From Mucilaginibacter terrigena (GTDB lineage: Bacteria; Bacteroidota; Bacteroidia; Sphingobacteriales; Sphingobacteriaceae), in NCBI RefSeq assembly GCF_004168255.1, contig NZ_SEWG01000001.1, positions 558,001 through 622,000 on the forward strand: a stretch of 64,000 bases of DNA, in the 5' to 3' direction. Positions 8,764 through 18,126 of this stretch are shown here, one piece after another. Position 1 is the first letter of the stretch. Each line of letters begins with the position of its first letter. Both the position numbers and the translations under genes were made by a program. The notes under the pieces were generated by a model. The model had not been told where the DNA came from. It searched no databases and saw only the letters and a list, made by a program, of their open reading frames with translations.

Positions 8764-9546
8764 ATGCAACGCAGGAAATTCCTCCAATCTTCGCTCGCGG
8801 TTACTGCCGGTATTGCTGTAGCCAATACCCCCGCAATAGCGGGCGCTCAATATTCAATACAAAAAGAAATATATGAATTGCGCGAATATGAAATGAACTT
8901 TGGTATTGACCAGGCACAGCTTGAAAACTATTTTAAAATGGCGCTTATCCCTGCATTAAATAAGTATGGCGTAAAAACCGTTGGTGTTTTCAAAGAATGG
9001 AACCCAACCGATCCGGCTAAATTTTATTTACTCACGCCATATTCGTCTCTTGACAATTATCTTTCGGTAAATACCAAAGTAAAAGCCGATGCAGATTATA
9101 TTAAAAACAGCGTAGCGTATAACAGCATACCGGCAGATAAAGCTATCTACAGCCGTTTTGCATCTACGTTAATGCTTGCTTTTGATGGTTTTCCTGCAAT
9201 GGTTGTCCCGGCAAACGAAGCCCGGATGTTTGAATTAAGAACATACGAAGGCTACAGCGAAGATGCGGTACGCAGAAAAATTAAAATGTTCCATGATGGG
9301 GAGTTTCCGATATTTAACAGGGCTAAATTGAACCCCGTGTTTTGTGGTGAAGTAATTGCAGGTGATAAACAGCCGCGTTTAACCTACATGATAACTTGCC
9401 CAAATATGGACGAACGTAAAAAAGGATGGGCAGCTTTTGTTACCGACCCCGAATGGAAAAAATTAGTAGCTAATCCCGAGTATGCAAATACCATTTCGAA
9501 GATCAGGAACACATTTTTAGTTCCTACAGCATATTCGCAAGTATAA
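8764..9546 (+). CDS. secreted NIPSNAP family protein with Tat-like signal
   Basis: A 260-residue protein containing two NIPSNAP-type dimeric alpha/beta-barrel halves: IYELREYEMNFG from about residue 36 and MFELRTYEGYSED from about 155. The N-terminus reads MQRRKFLQSSLAVTAGIAVA, a twin-arginine-like signal (RRKFL) with a cleavage zone near AIAGA, suggesting export of a folded protein to the periplasm. NIPSNAP domains have no settled activity. A bidirectional terminator follows at 9634-9667. Regulation is unclear. Confidence 0.85.
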   Translation: MQRRKFLQSSLAVTAGIAVANTPAIAGAQYSIQKEIYELREYEMNFGIDQAQLENYFKMALIPALNKYGVKTVGVFKEWNPTDPAKFYLLTPYSSLDNYLSVNTKVKADADYIKNSVAYNSIPADKAIYSRFASTLMLAFDGFPAMVVPANEARMFELRTYEGYSEDAVRRKIKMFHDGEFPIFNRAKLNPVFCGEVIAGDKQPRLTYMITCPNMDERKKGWAAFVTDPEWKKLVANPEYANTISKIRNTFLVPTAYSQV

Positions 9547-9633
9547 TTTTTCAGGACACCATTATGGCGCATATCGTCATAATTAGCTTTATTGATTAAT
9601 CTCATAATTAACATTATGTTAAGTAATGGTTTT

Positions 9634-9667
9634 ATATTAAAGCCCGCCGATAAGCGGGCTTTAATAT
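9634..9667. terminator. bidirectional intrinsic terminator
   Basis: ATATTAAAGCCCGC pairs with GCGGGCTTTAATAT around CGATAA, with T-rich flanks in both directions. It lies between the NIPSNAP gene (+) and the last TPR gene of the gyrA operon (-). Confidence 0.85.
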
Positions 9668-9685
9668 TTTACGCCCCTATCGGGA

Positions 9686-10930
9686 TTAGTTTTTAGGTAA
9701 CGCGTTTATTTGTGCATTTAGCTTGGTGATGTTTGCTGTATCCTTTTTGCCTTTGTAATAAGTAAGCAGGTTATTCAGCGCGTCGTACGATTTTGGGTTA
9801 AGTTCTACCGCTTTTAATAAATATGGTTTTGCCAGGTCGAACTGTGCGTTGGCTTTGGCCATCGCTGCTTCGTAAGCTTTCTGCTGGTTTGCGGGCAATT
9901 TATTAGCCGCGTTGTAAGCATCAATTGCAGGCGAAATTATTACGTAACCTAAGTTTAAGTTAGCCTCGAAATAATTGGCGTCAATTTCAATCGCTTTTTT
10001 ATACATTTCGGCCGCTTTTTGAAAATTCTGATCCTTCTCTGCTTGCAAGGCTGCTTTTGATGCTGCGGTAGCTTTAGCTATTTTTTGTGCAGCGGCATCA
10101 CCCACTTGCGAGTAAACTAAACCAGCGTAATAATATAGATCTTTGTTCTTAGGATCGTTTGCAATGGCGCTTAAAATTTTATCAAGTACTTCTTTTTGTT
10201 TACCCTGTTGCAGGCTTATCTCAATTTCGGTCCTTCTTAGGTCAACATTGTTCGGGTATTTTACAAGGCCATCGGTAACTGTTTTTAATGCCCCGGTTGT
10301 ATCTTTATTAGCTAAATACACGGTAGCCAGCTCGCCGTACACGCTCTCTACTTTTGAATATTTTGTTGTAAGCAGTTTGTTGTAATTTGTAATGGTTGCC
10401 GGATAGTTTTTTGAATTTAATGCAGCTAAACCTGTGTAAAGTATGGCGTTGGTATCTTCGGGCATTACAGTGCGGTAAGAATCAAACGATTTATACGCCA
10501 GATCGTATTTACCTGCCTGGTATTCCTTTACACCTTTATTTAGCTGGTACCTGCCCACAGAAATATTGGCATTATCAATAAGCGCTTTGTTTTCGCCTTT
10601 GGTATCTAATTCTTTTGCTTTTTTTAAAGCTTCTTCGGCTGCAGTGAATAAAGGTAACGATGTTGTTGCTACAGTGTCAAGCTCGGCAAGCGAACCGTAT
10701 ATATTAGCTTTTACAGCATATGTTTTAGGTAAATTTGCTGTTTTTGCGTTTGCCACAGCTTTATCAATAGCCTCTTTAGCTTTGTTTAGGCTTGGTATGG
10801 CTAAGGCGGGCTGTGTTCTTAAGCCTTCGTATTTTTCGAATTCTGTCTGCGCGGTGTTTACATCTTTTTGTGCAAAAGTTGTTGCAGATATGAGGCTTAA
10901 AATGCCCACCATTAAGAATTTAATTTTCAT
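9686..10930 (-). CDS. secreted tetratricopeptide repeat protein
   Basis: A 414-residue protein with a signal peptide (MKIKFLMVGILSLISATTFA, cleavage after about residue 20) and multiple TPR units across the rest: for example AGKYDLAYKSFDSYRTVMPE, NLQ-like units around 280-330 and a final LKPYLL-type repeat near 365-410. TPR proteins act as protein-binding scaffolds; the partner is unknown. It follows a second TPR gene by 66 bases and probably belongs to the gyrA transcript. Periplasmic location is inferred from the signal. Confidence 0.85.
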   Translation of the reverse strand: MKIKFLMVGILSLISATTFAQKDVNTAQTEFEKYEGLRTQPALAIPSLNKAKEAIDKAVANAKTANLPKTYAVKANIYGSLAELDTVATTSLPLFTAAEEALKKAKELDTKGENKALIDNANISVGRYQLNKGVKEYQAGKYDLAYKSFDSYRTVMPEDTNAILYTGLAALNSKNYPATITNYNKLLTTKYSKVESVYGELATVYLANKDTTGALKTVTDGLVKYPNNVDLRRTEIEISLQQGKQKEVLDKILSAIANDPKNKDLYYYAGLVYSQVGDAAAQKIAKATAASKAALQAEKDQNFQKAAEMYKKAIEIDANYFEANLNLGYVIISPAIDAYNAANKLPANQQKAYEAAMAKANAQFDLAKPYLLKAVELNPKSYDALNNLLTYYKGKKDTANITKLNAQINALPKN

Positions 10931-10996
10931 CAGATACTGTTTTAAATTGGTAATGAATAATTACGGCAGTAGATGCCTTTACTGTTTTATAATTTA

Positions 10997-12106
10997 TTAA
11001 TTTATTTGTTCTAACCGGTTGTTAACCCTATCCAGTTGGTTTTGGTTGCCGGTTTTTGTATAAGCTATCTGTAAAAGCTCAAGGCATTTTTTATCCTTAG
11101 GTGCCATTTCATTCGCTTTTTCGAGCCACAATATAGCACTTGTTATATTTTTATCGTCATTATTATTTTTTAAAGTACTTTTTTTGAAGTACAATAAACC
11201 CAGGTTAAACACCGGCTCGTAAGCCGCTCCGTTTAGCTCGATGGCACGCAGGTATAACGACTCCGCTTTATCGTATTGGTTTAAATTGTCGTAACAATTT
11301 GCAGCTACAAAAGTGATATCCGGGTTATTAACGTTACTCTCTATAAGCGGTATCAACAGCGGTTCTAACGCTTTATAATCCTTTTTGTTATTGTAAATGT
11401 TCGCCTCGTCGTGTAAAAGCTGCTTGTTTTGCGGCAACAGGCGCCTCCCCTTTTTTACTATTTGCAGCGCCTTTGCTGTATCGCCAAGCGATTTATAAAT
11501 GGTTGAGGCTGTTTCCAGGTACGCTACGCTGGTGCTATCAGTATTAATAAGGTTGGTGTAATATTTGGCCGCATCCTGCAGGTTGCCCAGTTTATTGCTG
11601 GCATATGCGATATAAGCGTTTATTTGTTTTTGGCCCGGCGCGTACTTTTTTGCTTTTTGAAAAGCATCAACGGCGTTTTTAAAGTCGTTGTTTTTTGTTA
11701 ATGCAAACCCTTTACGGATGTAAACATTTGCTATACAACGCTTTGCATAGTCCATTTCGGGCTGGTACTTGTATATCCGGCCTTTTTGTGCAAACAGGTC
11801 AAATAAAGCGGCTGTTTGGTCAAGAAACGTATCGGGCTGGCCCAGGGTGTTCAGTGAATCGGTATATAAAATGCTGGAATTTACGATTATCCGGTAAACA
11901 TTTTTCTCCAGGTCGGATGAGTCTTTTTTGGTAACCACTAAACTATCGGCAGATTTTTTGGCGTTTGCCAAAAACTTAAGATCGCCCTTTTGCTTATAAA
12001 AAGCAAGGTTGTTTACCACAACCTTTAACGCTTCGGACTGGCCGAAGGCAAAAGATGTAGTAAACAACGCTAAGATCAATAACTTGATTCTTCGCCTTTG
12101 CTGCAT
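10997..12106 (-). CDS. secreted tetratricopeptide repeat protein
   Basis: A 369-residue TPR protein with a signal peptide (hydrophobic stretch KLLILALFTTSFAFG near 8-22). Repeats are visible as helix pairs such as GFALTKNNDFKNAVDAFQKA, LGNLQDAAKYYTNLI and LNQYDKAESLYLRAIELN. It begins 3 bases after the gyrA stop, so translation is probably coupled to gyrA. Together with the next TPR gene it may form a pair of related periplasmic scaffold proteins. Exact function unknown. Confidence 0.85.
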   Translation of the reverse strand: MQQRRRIKLLILALFTTSFAFGQSEALKVVVNNLAFYKQKGDLKFLANAKKSADSLVVTKKDSSDLEKNVYRIIVNSSILYTDSLNTLGQPDTFLDQTAALFDLFAQKGRIYKYQPEMDYAKRCIANVYIRKGFALTKNNDFKNAVDAFQKAKKYAPGQKQINAYIAYASNKLGNLQDAAKYYTNLINTDSTSVAYLETASTIYKSLGDTAKALQIVKKGRRLLPQNKQLLHDEANIYNNKKDYKALEPLLIPLIESNVNNPDITFVAANCYDNLNQYDKAESLYLRAIELNGAAYEPVFNLGLLYFKKSTLKNNNDDKNITSAILWLEKANEMAPKDKKCLELLQIAYTKTGNQNQLDRVNNRLEQIN

Positions 12107-12109
12107 TAT

Positions 12110-14710
12110 TTATTCAGTTTTGTCGTCGTCGGCAGCGGGCTCCTCCCCTTTGCTTTCGTCGGTGTCAGTAATAGTACCTGTTGCTTCAGCGGCCGGCCCG
12201 GTGCCTTCTGCTAATTCAGCACCTTCAACCACTTCTTCATCTTCCTCGTGCTCAACTTTTGCTACCGATGCAATCTCATCGTTACCTTTAAGGGTAATTA
12301 ACCTTACCCCTTGTGTAGCGCGGCCCATTGTACGCAATTCTGCTATGGCCATGCGGATAATGATGCCCGATTTGTTGATGATCATCAGGTCTTCTTTATC
12401 AGTAACACCTTTTATGGCAACAAGGTTTCCGGTTTTTTCAGTTATGTTAAGGGTTTTTACACCTTTACCACCACGGTTGGTAACGCGGTAATCCTCAATA
12501 TCGGTACGTTTACCATATCCTTTTTCTGATACAACCAGTACAGTAGTTTCTTTATCATCAATGGCTATCATACCAATAACTTCATCGTTGCCGCTGTCTA
12601 AGCTAATACCACGTACACCTGTAGCAGTACGCCCCATTGGCCTAACTGTGCTTTCGTTGAAACGGATAGCACGGCCGCTTTGCAGCGCCATAACAATTTC
12701 GCTGCTGCCTGTTGTTAATGTTGCTTCCAGTAACGAATCGCCCTCATTAATGTTTATGGCGTTGATACCATTAGCACGCGGGCGAGAGTATGCCTCTAAA
12801 GATGTTTTTTTGATAACACCTTTGCGGGTACACATAATAATAAAGTTGTTCTCCAGGTATTCTTTATCCTTAAGCGATTTTAGCTTGATGTAAGCCTTAA
12901 TGTTCTCTTCTTTAGGGATATTGATGATATTTTGGATGGCACGGCCTTTAGAGGTACGTGTCCCTTCAGGTATCTCGAACACACGTAGCCAGAAACACTG
13001 CCCGCTTTCGGTGAAGAAGAGCATGTAGTTGTGGTTACTTGCTATCAGCAGGTGCTCAATAAAGTCGGCATCGCGGCTGTTGCTGCCTAACGATCCTTTA
13101 CCACCCCTGCCCTGTCTGCGATATTCTGTAAGCGAAGTACGTTTGATATAACCCTCGCGCGAGATGGTAATTACTACATCCTCATCCTCAATAAAGTCTT
13201 CGGTTTGCATTTCTGCAGATGAGTGTACCATTTCGGTTTTGCGCTCATCGCCGTATTTTTCGCGTATTTCTGTCAACTCGTCCTTGATGATCTGCATGCG
13301 CAGGCCTTCATCAGCAAGTATCGATTTTAAGTAATCGATAGTTTTCATTAAAGCATCAAACTCATCACGGATCTTATCGCGCTCCAGTCCGGTTAAGCGC
13401 CTTAAGGTCATGTCCAATATGGCACGTGCCTGTATATCGCTTAAGCCAAACTGGCTCATCAAACCTTCCCTTGCTTCATCAGGTGTAGACGATGCGCGGA
13501 TCAGCTTGATAACTTCCTCGATATGATCGAGCGCTATCAGTAAACCTTCCAGGATATGCGCGCGTTTTTCTGCTTCGGCAAGTTCAAACTTGGTACGGCG
13601 GATAACCACTTCGTGCCTGTGCTCAACAAAATGATGGATAAGGTCCCTTAAGTTAAGCAGCATTGGGCGGCCATGGACAAGCGCAATGTTATTTACACTG
13701 AACGATGTTTGCAGCGCGGTGTATTTATACAGGTTGTTTAATACGATAGCCGCGTTAGAATCGCGTTTTATCTCGTAAACAACACGGATCCCCTCGCGGT
13801 TACTTTCATCTCGGATAGCGGTGATGCCTTCAATCTTCTTTTCGTTTACCAGTTCGGCAGTACGCTCAATCATCAGCGCTTTGTTTACCTGGTAAGGTAT
13901 TTCGCTTACAATGATGCGTTCGCGTTCGCTGCCGTATGTCTCAATTTCGGCACGTGCACGTATCACGATACGCCCGCGGCCTGTTTCCAGCGCCTGGCGG
14001 GGGCCTTCGTAACCATATATAATACCGCCTGTAGGGAAATCCGGGCCTTTAACGTAGGTCATCAGCTCGGCTATATCTATCTGGCGGTTATCTATCAGGG
14101 CTATTGTAGCGTTAATAATTTCGGTAAGGTTATGCGGCGCCATATTGGTTGCCATACCCACCGCGATACCCGATGCACCGTTAACCAAAAGGTTAGGGAA
14201 TTTTGCAGGCAGTACGGTTGGCTCCTGCAGCGAATCATCAAAGTTCAGCTGGAAATCAATAGTATCCTTGTTGATATCGGCCAGCATCTCTTCGGCTATC
14301 TTCTGCAGTTTAGCCTCGGTATAACGCATCGCAGCCGGTTGGTCACCATCTATCGAGCCGTAGTTTCCCTGTCCTTCAACAAAGGGATAGCGTAAGCTCC
14401 AGTCCTGCGCCATACGTACCATGGCATCGTATACAGATGTATCGCCATGCGGGTGATACTTACCCAAAACCTCACCCACAATACGGGCCGATTTTTTGTA
14501 GGGCTTGTTATTTGCGAGGCCCAGATCAAGCATGCCGTATAATACCCGCCTGTGTACGGGTTTTAAACCGTCGCGTACATCGGGCAGCGCCCTTGATACG
14601 ATAACCGACATTGAATAATCAATGTAAGCTGCCCGCATTTCTTCATCAATATTTATCGAAATTATCCTGTCTTCTTTGTGCGAATTTTCGTCTTCGGTTT
14701 CTTCAGCCAT
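12110..14710 (-). CDS. gyrA: DNA gyrase subunit A
   Basis: The 866-residue breakage-reunion subunit of DNA gyrase, which introduces negative supercoils together with GyrB. The active-site tyrosine is Y130 in [10 protein letters not shown]. The quinolone-determining segment reads [10 protein letters not shown] (86-95), with Thr at the position equivalent to E. coli Ser83. The C-terminal beta-pinwheel is present and a gyrase-box form QGRGGKG occurs near residue 550, which favours GyrA over ParC. The C-terminus ends in an acidic Glu/Asp-rich tail of about 45 residues. It heads an operon with two TPR genes downstream. Confidence 0.97.
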   Translation of the reverse strand: MAEETEDENSHKEDRIISINIDEEMRAAYIDYSMSVIVSRALPDVRDGLKPVHRRVLYGMLDLGLANNKPYKKSARIVGEVLGKYHPHGDTSVYDAMVRMAQDWSLRYPFVEGQGNYGSIDGDQPAAMRYTEAKLQKIAEEMLADINKDTIDFQLNFDDSLQEPTVLPAKFPNLLVNGASGIAVGMATNMAPHNLTEIINATIALIDNRQIDIAELMTYVKGPDFPTGGIIYGYEGPRQALETGRGRIVIRARAEIETYGSERERIIVSEIPYQVNKALMIERTAELVNEKKIEGITAIRDESNREGIRVVYEIKRDSNAAIVLNNLYKYTALQTSFSVNNIALVHGRPMLLNLRDLIHHFVEHRHEVVIRRTKFELAEAEKRAHILEGLLIALDHIEEVIKLIRASSTPDEAREGLMSQFGLSDIQARAILDMTLRRLTGLERDKIRDEFDALMKTIDYLKSILADEGLRMQIIKDELTEIREKYGDERKTEMVHSSAEMQTEDFIEDEDVVITISREGYIKRTSLTEYRRQGRGGKGSLGSNSRDADFIEHLLIASNHNYMLFFTESGQCFWLRVFEIPEGTRTSKGRAIQNIINIPKEENIKAYIKLKSLKDKEYLENNFIIMCTRKGVIKKTSLEAYSRPRANGINAININEGDSLLEATLTTGSSEIVMALQSGRAIRFNESTVRPMGRTATGVRGISLDSGNDEVIGMIAIDDKETTVLVVSEKGYGKRTDIEDYRVTNRGGKGVKTLNITEKTGNLVAIKGVTDKEDLMIINKSGIIIRMAIAELRTMGRATQGVRLITLKGNDEIASVAKVEHEEDEEVVEGAELAEGTGPAAEATGTITDTDESKGEEPAADDDKTE

Positions 14711-14888
14711 TGGTTTTTCTTAGTGGAAAATCTTAACAGTAAATGCGTATAAAAAAAGTGTTTTTATATGACCTGCGAAGTTAAGAAATTATATGGTTTT
14801 TGAGGCATGTTTTTGCTAACATTTATACTTGTTTTCCACGTTTTTTGCGCTAAAACTATAGTAATGTTACAATATCAAAAATGGGTGG

Positions 14889-15287
14889 TTATTTTAACCT
14901 TTTCCAATACTCCTGCACGGTGGTTCCGTTAGGTAAAACGCCGTTAAATGTCAGCGTGTCGTTTTTTATCTGGTAGCGATACTTTAGTGTAACATTGAGC
15001 AGTTTAGATGGCTCGGCACTAAAGGTTTGTGTTTCAAAACAGGTATCCTGCTTTAAAGTATAGTTTCCTTTTTCGTAGGGGATCGGCTCCGCTCCTTTTT
15101 CGATGAACAGGGCGTTATAGTGTGCATCATCATACTGCCGTTGCAAGGTGTAGTCTTTAGAGGCAGGCTCGGCTTTGCCGTTGTAAATGCCGCCGCTGTA
15201 CTGCCAGGTGCCGGTAAGTGTATCAGCGGTACCAAAAGCACATAATATAATAACCAGTAAAATAGCCGATAATATCCTTTTCATCAT
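14889..15287 (-). CDS. small secreted protein coupled to hemF
   Basis: Family not recognised. The protein has about 133 residues with an N-terminal signal (MKRILSAILLVIILCAFGTA) and a compact beta-rich mature part beginning LTGTWQYSGGIYNG and including NDTLTFNGVLPNG and VQEYWKRLK. The pattern of a TW start, a YQIKND strand and an EYW end is reminiscent of lipocalin-like domains found in Bacteroidota, but this is only a resemblance. ATG ATG starts at 15287/15284, two bases after the hemF stop, imply translational coupling. I prefer these over the upstream TTG at 15299. Confidence 0.7.
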   Translation of the reverse strand: MMKRILSAILLVIILCAFGTADTLTGTWQYSGGIYNGKAEPASKDYTLQRQYDDAHYNALFIEKGAEPIPYEKGNYTLKQDTCFETQTFSAEPSKLLNVTLKYRYQIKNDTLTFNGVLPNGTTVQEYWKRLK

Positions 15288-15289
15288 TA

Positions 15290-16204
15290 TTAAACCCAAT
15301 TGATCCCCTTTTTTAACAAGGATAAAGTTTTCTCTTCCTCGCTGCCCGGTTGCGCATGGTAGTTATAAACCCATTTTGCAGTTGGCGGCAGGCTCATTAG
15401 TATTGATTCGATGCGGCCGTTGGTTTCCAGCCCGAATTTTGTGCCTGCGTCATACACTAGGTTAAACTCGGTGTAACGGCTGCGGCGCTGGTATTGCCAT
15501 TGCTGCTGCTCATCAGTAAATTGCTTATCGCGGCTGCGGTTCACCAGTTCGGTATAAGTTGGGATGAATGACCGCCCCAGGGCTTTGGAGAACTCAAAAA
15601 CGGTTTCCCAACTCATATCATCTGTCGCGGTTAAGCGGTCATAAAAAATGCCGCCAATACCCCGTGTTTCGTCGCGGTGTTTAATGTAGAAGTAATTATC
15701 GGCCCAAGTTTTAAAGCGCTCGTAAAAATCGGCGTTAAATCGGTCGCAAACATTTTTTAATTGCTGGTGGAAATACCGGGCATCGTCCTCCACCACGTAA
15801 TGCGGTGTAAGGTCTATCCCACCCCCAAACCAGCGTACAGGCGGGGTATCGGTACCGAATGATGACGGCATTTCGAAGTACCGGATGTTCATGTGGATAA
15901 TAGGCACCAGCGGGTGGTTTGGGTGGATAACGATAGATACGCCTGTAGCGAAAAAGTCGTCTTGCTCTACATTAAGGGCTTTTTTGATGGTATGCGGCAA
16001 ATGGCCGTGTACCGCAGAAAAGTTTACACCGCCTTTTTCAAATATATTACCGTTCTGGATGATGCGGGTACGCCCGCCCCCACCGCCTTCGCGCTCCCAA
16101 ACCTCCTCTTCAAAAGTAGATTTGCCGTCTGTGGCTTCAAGCGCGGCACATATCTCGTCCTGTATCTGTTTGTAATCCGCCGCTATTTGTTCCTTGCCTA
16201 TCAT
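15290..16204 (-). CDS. hemF: oxygen-dependent coproporphyrinogen III oxidase
   Basis: The heme-biosynthesis enzyme that decarboxylates coproporphyrinogen III to protoporphyrinogen IX using O2. The protein has 304 residues, the usual length. Diagnostic stretches include GGGGGRTRIIQNG (about 40-52), FFATGVSIVIHP, PPVRWFGGGIDLTPHY (about 119-134), KHRDETRGIGGIFYD and the C-terminal MSLPPTAKWVYNY. The enzyme acts as a cytosolic homodimer. It is followed two bases later by a small secreted protein. Upstream lies an inverted heptamer array that separates it from the MFS gene. Confidence 0.97.
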   Translation of the reverse strand: MIGKEQIAADYKQIQDEICAALEATDGKSTFEEEVWEREGGGGGRTRIIQNGNIFEKGGVNFSAVHGHLPHTIKKALNVEQDDFFATGVSIVIHPNHPLVPIIHMNIRYFEMPSSFGTDTPPVRWFGGGIDLTPHYVVEDDARYFHQQLKNVCDRFNADFYERFKTWADNYFYIKHRDETRGIGGIFYDRLTATDDMSWETVFEFSKALGRSFIPTYTELVNRSRDKQFTDEQQQWQYQRRSRYTEFNLVYDAGTKFGLETNGRIESILMSLPPTAKWVYNYHAQPGSEEEKTLSLLKKGINWV

Positions 16205-16211
16205 TAACTAA

Positions 16212-16325
16212 TTATTGAATTAGTGATTTATTGGATTAGTGATTAAGGAGCAACAAAACTAAACAATCTATCGAATTGACTTGGATTTTTAATCACTAAT
16301 TCACTAACTCGTTAAATCACTAATT
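16212..16325. repeat. inverted array of TTAGTGA-type heptamers
   Basis: Left arm 16212-16247 carries repeats of TTAGTGA-like words and right arm 16289-16325 carries the reverse-complement words (TCACTAA). The arms are inverted copies that differ in length by about one 7-bp unit (for example GAATTAGTGATTTA vs AATTAGTGATTTAA). The spacer is about 40 bases with no ORF. Same word family as the arrays flanking the four-helix-bundle gene at 58.8-59.3 kb. Confidence 0.75.
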
Positions 16326-16331
16326 GAAATT

Positions 16332-17579
16332 TTAACAAACTCCCGCTTCTTCTTCAATGTAATTCAAATCTTTTCCAAAGGTTTCTTTCAACTGGCTGAG
16401 CGAGAACAGCGAAATAAGGGTTAATATCACCATCATGATGTATCCGCTGGTTATCATGCCGTAATGCGCCACCAGCATATTAAAGCCAATATTGATGGGT
16501 ATTAACGACCCGCGCACAAAGTTTGGTACCGTGGTGGTTACCGTTGAGCGGATGTTAGTGCCAAATTGCTCGGCCGCAATGGTTACAAAGGTTGCCCAAT
16601 AGCCAACCGTACAGCCCAGGAAGAAACAGATCCAGATAAATTTATCGTGCGTGATACCTTTTGAGCCTAAATAAATAAACGAACTTACTACCGATAACAG
16701 TAAAAATACCACCATGGTAAGCTTACGCGATTTGGTGACCTGCGCGAACAAACTGGCAAAAATATCGCCTATGGCGATACCAATGTAGGAATACAATACG
16801 CCCTCGCCCGCGCTTAGCGGAACAACTGCGCCTAAAGCTTTACCAAACTCGGGCGACAGGGTTACCAGCACGCCAACTACATACCAAAGCGGCGCGCCTA
16901 TCAATATGCAGTACAGGTATTTTTTAAAACGCGCGGCATTGGTGAACAGCATAAAAAAGTTACCTTTAGATACGCCGCTTTCCTTCACACTATTAAACAT
17001 ACCCGATTCAAATGTGCCCACCCGCAGCAGCAGCAAAACAAGCCCCAACACCCCACCCACTTTATAAGCAGTTTGCCAGCCATATTTAGCAGCCTCGTAC
17101 GCAGCAGCGGCGCCAAACAGGCCAATAACGGCAACTATCATGGTGCCGTAGCCGCGTTTTTCTTTGCTCAGTGTTTCGGTAACCAGCGTGATGCCGGCAC
17201 CCAGTTCGCCGGCAAGGCCTATGCCTGCAATAAAGCGGATAATGGCATAGGTATTAACATCGGTTACGTAAGCATTGGCAAAGTTGGCTACCGAGTATAA
17301 TAATATCGACCCGAATAATACTTTGATACGGCCCAGCTTATCACCTATCATACCCCAAAGCAGCCCGCCTAACAGCAAGCCAAACATCTGCACGTTGATT
17401 ATAAACTGGCCTTTAGGCAGTATATCCGCGTCGGCTATGCCAATATCGTGCAGACTGGCTTTACGTACTATCGAAAAAACTAAAAGATCGTAGATGTCAA
17501 CAAAATAGCCCAGGGAGGCTACCAGTACCAGGAATACAGCATTACGGGTAAGCTTTGCTGAAGGAGCAGTGTCAGTCAT
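16332..17579 (-). CDS. MFS transporter (sugar/metabolite:H+ symporter type)
   Basis: A 415-residue inner-membrane protein with 12 hydrophobic segments and the major facilitator signature GDKLGRIKVLFGS (about 82-94) in the first cytoplasmic loop. AGIGLAGELGAGITLVTE near 117-134 is the motif after helix 4 seen in the metabolite:H+ symporter and sugar porter groups. Substrate unknown. It has no obvious partner and is preceded by the cold-shock gene, whose terminator isolates it. Repeats lie between it and hemF. Confidence 0.88.
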   Translation of the reverse strand: MTDTAPSAKLTRNAVFLVLVASLGYFVDIYDLLVFSIVRKASLHDIGIADADILPKGQFIINVQMFGLLLGGLLWGMIGDKLGRIKVLFGSILLYSVANFANAYVTDVNTYAIIRFIAGIGLAGELGAGITLVTETLSKEKRGYGTMIVAVIGLFGAAAAYEAAKYGWQTAYKVGGVLGLVLLLLRVGTFESGMFNSVKESGVSKGNFFMLFTNAARFKKYLYCILIGAPLWYVVGVLVTLSPEFGKALGAVVPLSAGEGVLYSYIGIAIGDIFASLFAQVTKSRKLTMVVFLLLSVVSSFIYLGSKGITHDKFIWICFFLGCTVGYWATFVTIAAEQFGTNIRSTVTTTVPNFVRGSLIPINIGFNMLVAHYGMITSGYIMMVILTLISLFSLSQLKETFGKDLNYIEEEAGVC

Positions 17580-17645
17580 AAATCAGGGTTGTAATAATGG
17601 TTAGGCTAAGGTATAAAATGCGGGCGCAATTCGAATTATTATTGT

Positions 17646-17682
17646 ATAAAAAAGCCTCCCGATAATTCGGGAGGCTTATATA
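17646..17682 (-). terminator. intrinsic terminator of the cold-shock gene
   Basis: Stem AAGCCTCCCGA / TCGGGAGGCTT with a 4-base loop, followed on the minus strand by a T run. It lies 16 bases after the cold-shock stop codon. Confidence 0.88.
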
Positions 17683-17697
17683 TCTAAAGGCAGCTTA

Positions 17698-17895
17698 TTA
17701 AACTTTTTTTACGTTTACCGCCTGCAGGCCTTTTCTTCCTTCTTCTTCTTCGTATTCAACGTTATCGTTGTCTTTAATGGCATTTACGCCGCCTTGTACA
17801 TCTTTAAAGTGTACAAACAGGTCTTTACCATCATCAGTAATAATAAATCCGTAACCTTTTTGTGTGTTAAACCATTTTACTTTTCCAGTTTTCAT
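17698..17895 (-). CDS. cold-shock domain protein
   Basis: A 65-residue single OB-fold nucleic-acid chaperone. RNP1-like GKVKWFNTQKGYGFI (3-17) and RNP2-like DLFVHFKDV (25-33) are intact with the aromatic residues that stack on RNA. The tail EEEEGRKGLQAVNVKKV is typical. It destabilises RNA secondary structure, usually under cold or growth shift. The leader upstream is AT-rich and long (a promoter-like box lies about 100 bases away), which is normal for cold-shock mRNAs. Standalone gene with its own terminator. Confidence 0.95.
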   Translation of the reverse strand: MKTGKVKWFNTQKGYGFIITDDGKDLFVHFKDVQGGVNAIKDNDNVEYEEEEGRKGLQAVNVKKV

Positions 17896-17998
17896 AATAA
17901 TATAATAATCGTATTAAAAATTGTGTTAAGATCAGTACTTATTCAACTGAGTATAAAAATGGTTTAATAATCAATATAGAACGTACAACTATCTGTAT

Positions 17999-18027
17999 CA
18001 AATATATAAAATTATTGTATATCCAAA
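17999..18027 (-). promoter_or_regulatory. candidate promoter of the cold-shock gene
   Basis: On the minus strand TATATTTG (18006-17999) fits the Bacteroidota -7 box TAnnTTTG. A TTTG (18027-18024) sits 17 bases upstream, slightly shorter than the usual 19-21. It would give a leader of about 100 bases before the ATG at 17895. Confidence 0.4.
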
Positions 18028-18070
18028 TAAAATTATTATTAAGTTAAAATAAATTAAAAATAATACCAAA

Positions 18071-18104
18071 TAAAAAAAGTCATCAGCGTAAACTGATGAC
18101 TTCC
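18071..18104 (-). terminator. intrinsic terminator of the small secreted protein gene
   Basis: AAGTCATCAG (18077-18086) pairs with CTGATGACTT (18093-18102), and a run of seven T follows on the minus strand. Located just after the 18127 stop. Confidence 0.88.
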
Positions 18105-18126
18105 AAACGGATATATGTTGTGTTAA

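Noticed and set aside
14889..15299. TTG start at 15299 for the small secreted protein
   Set aside because: It would overlap hemF and precede the signal peptide; two ATG codons at 15287/15284 follow directly.
16212..16325. CRISPR-like array
   Set aside because: Units are only 7 bases and adjoin without spacers; no cas gene is nearby. The same applies to the other heptamer arrays.
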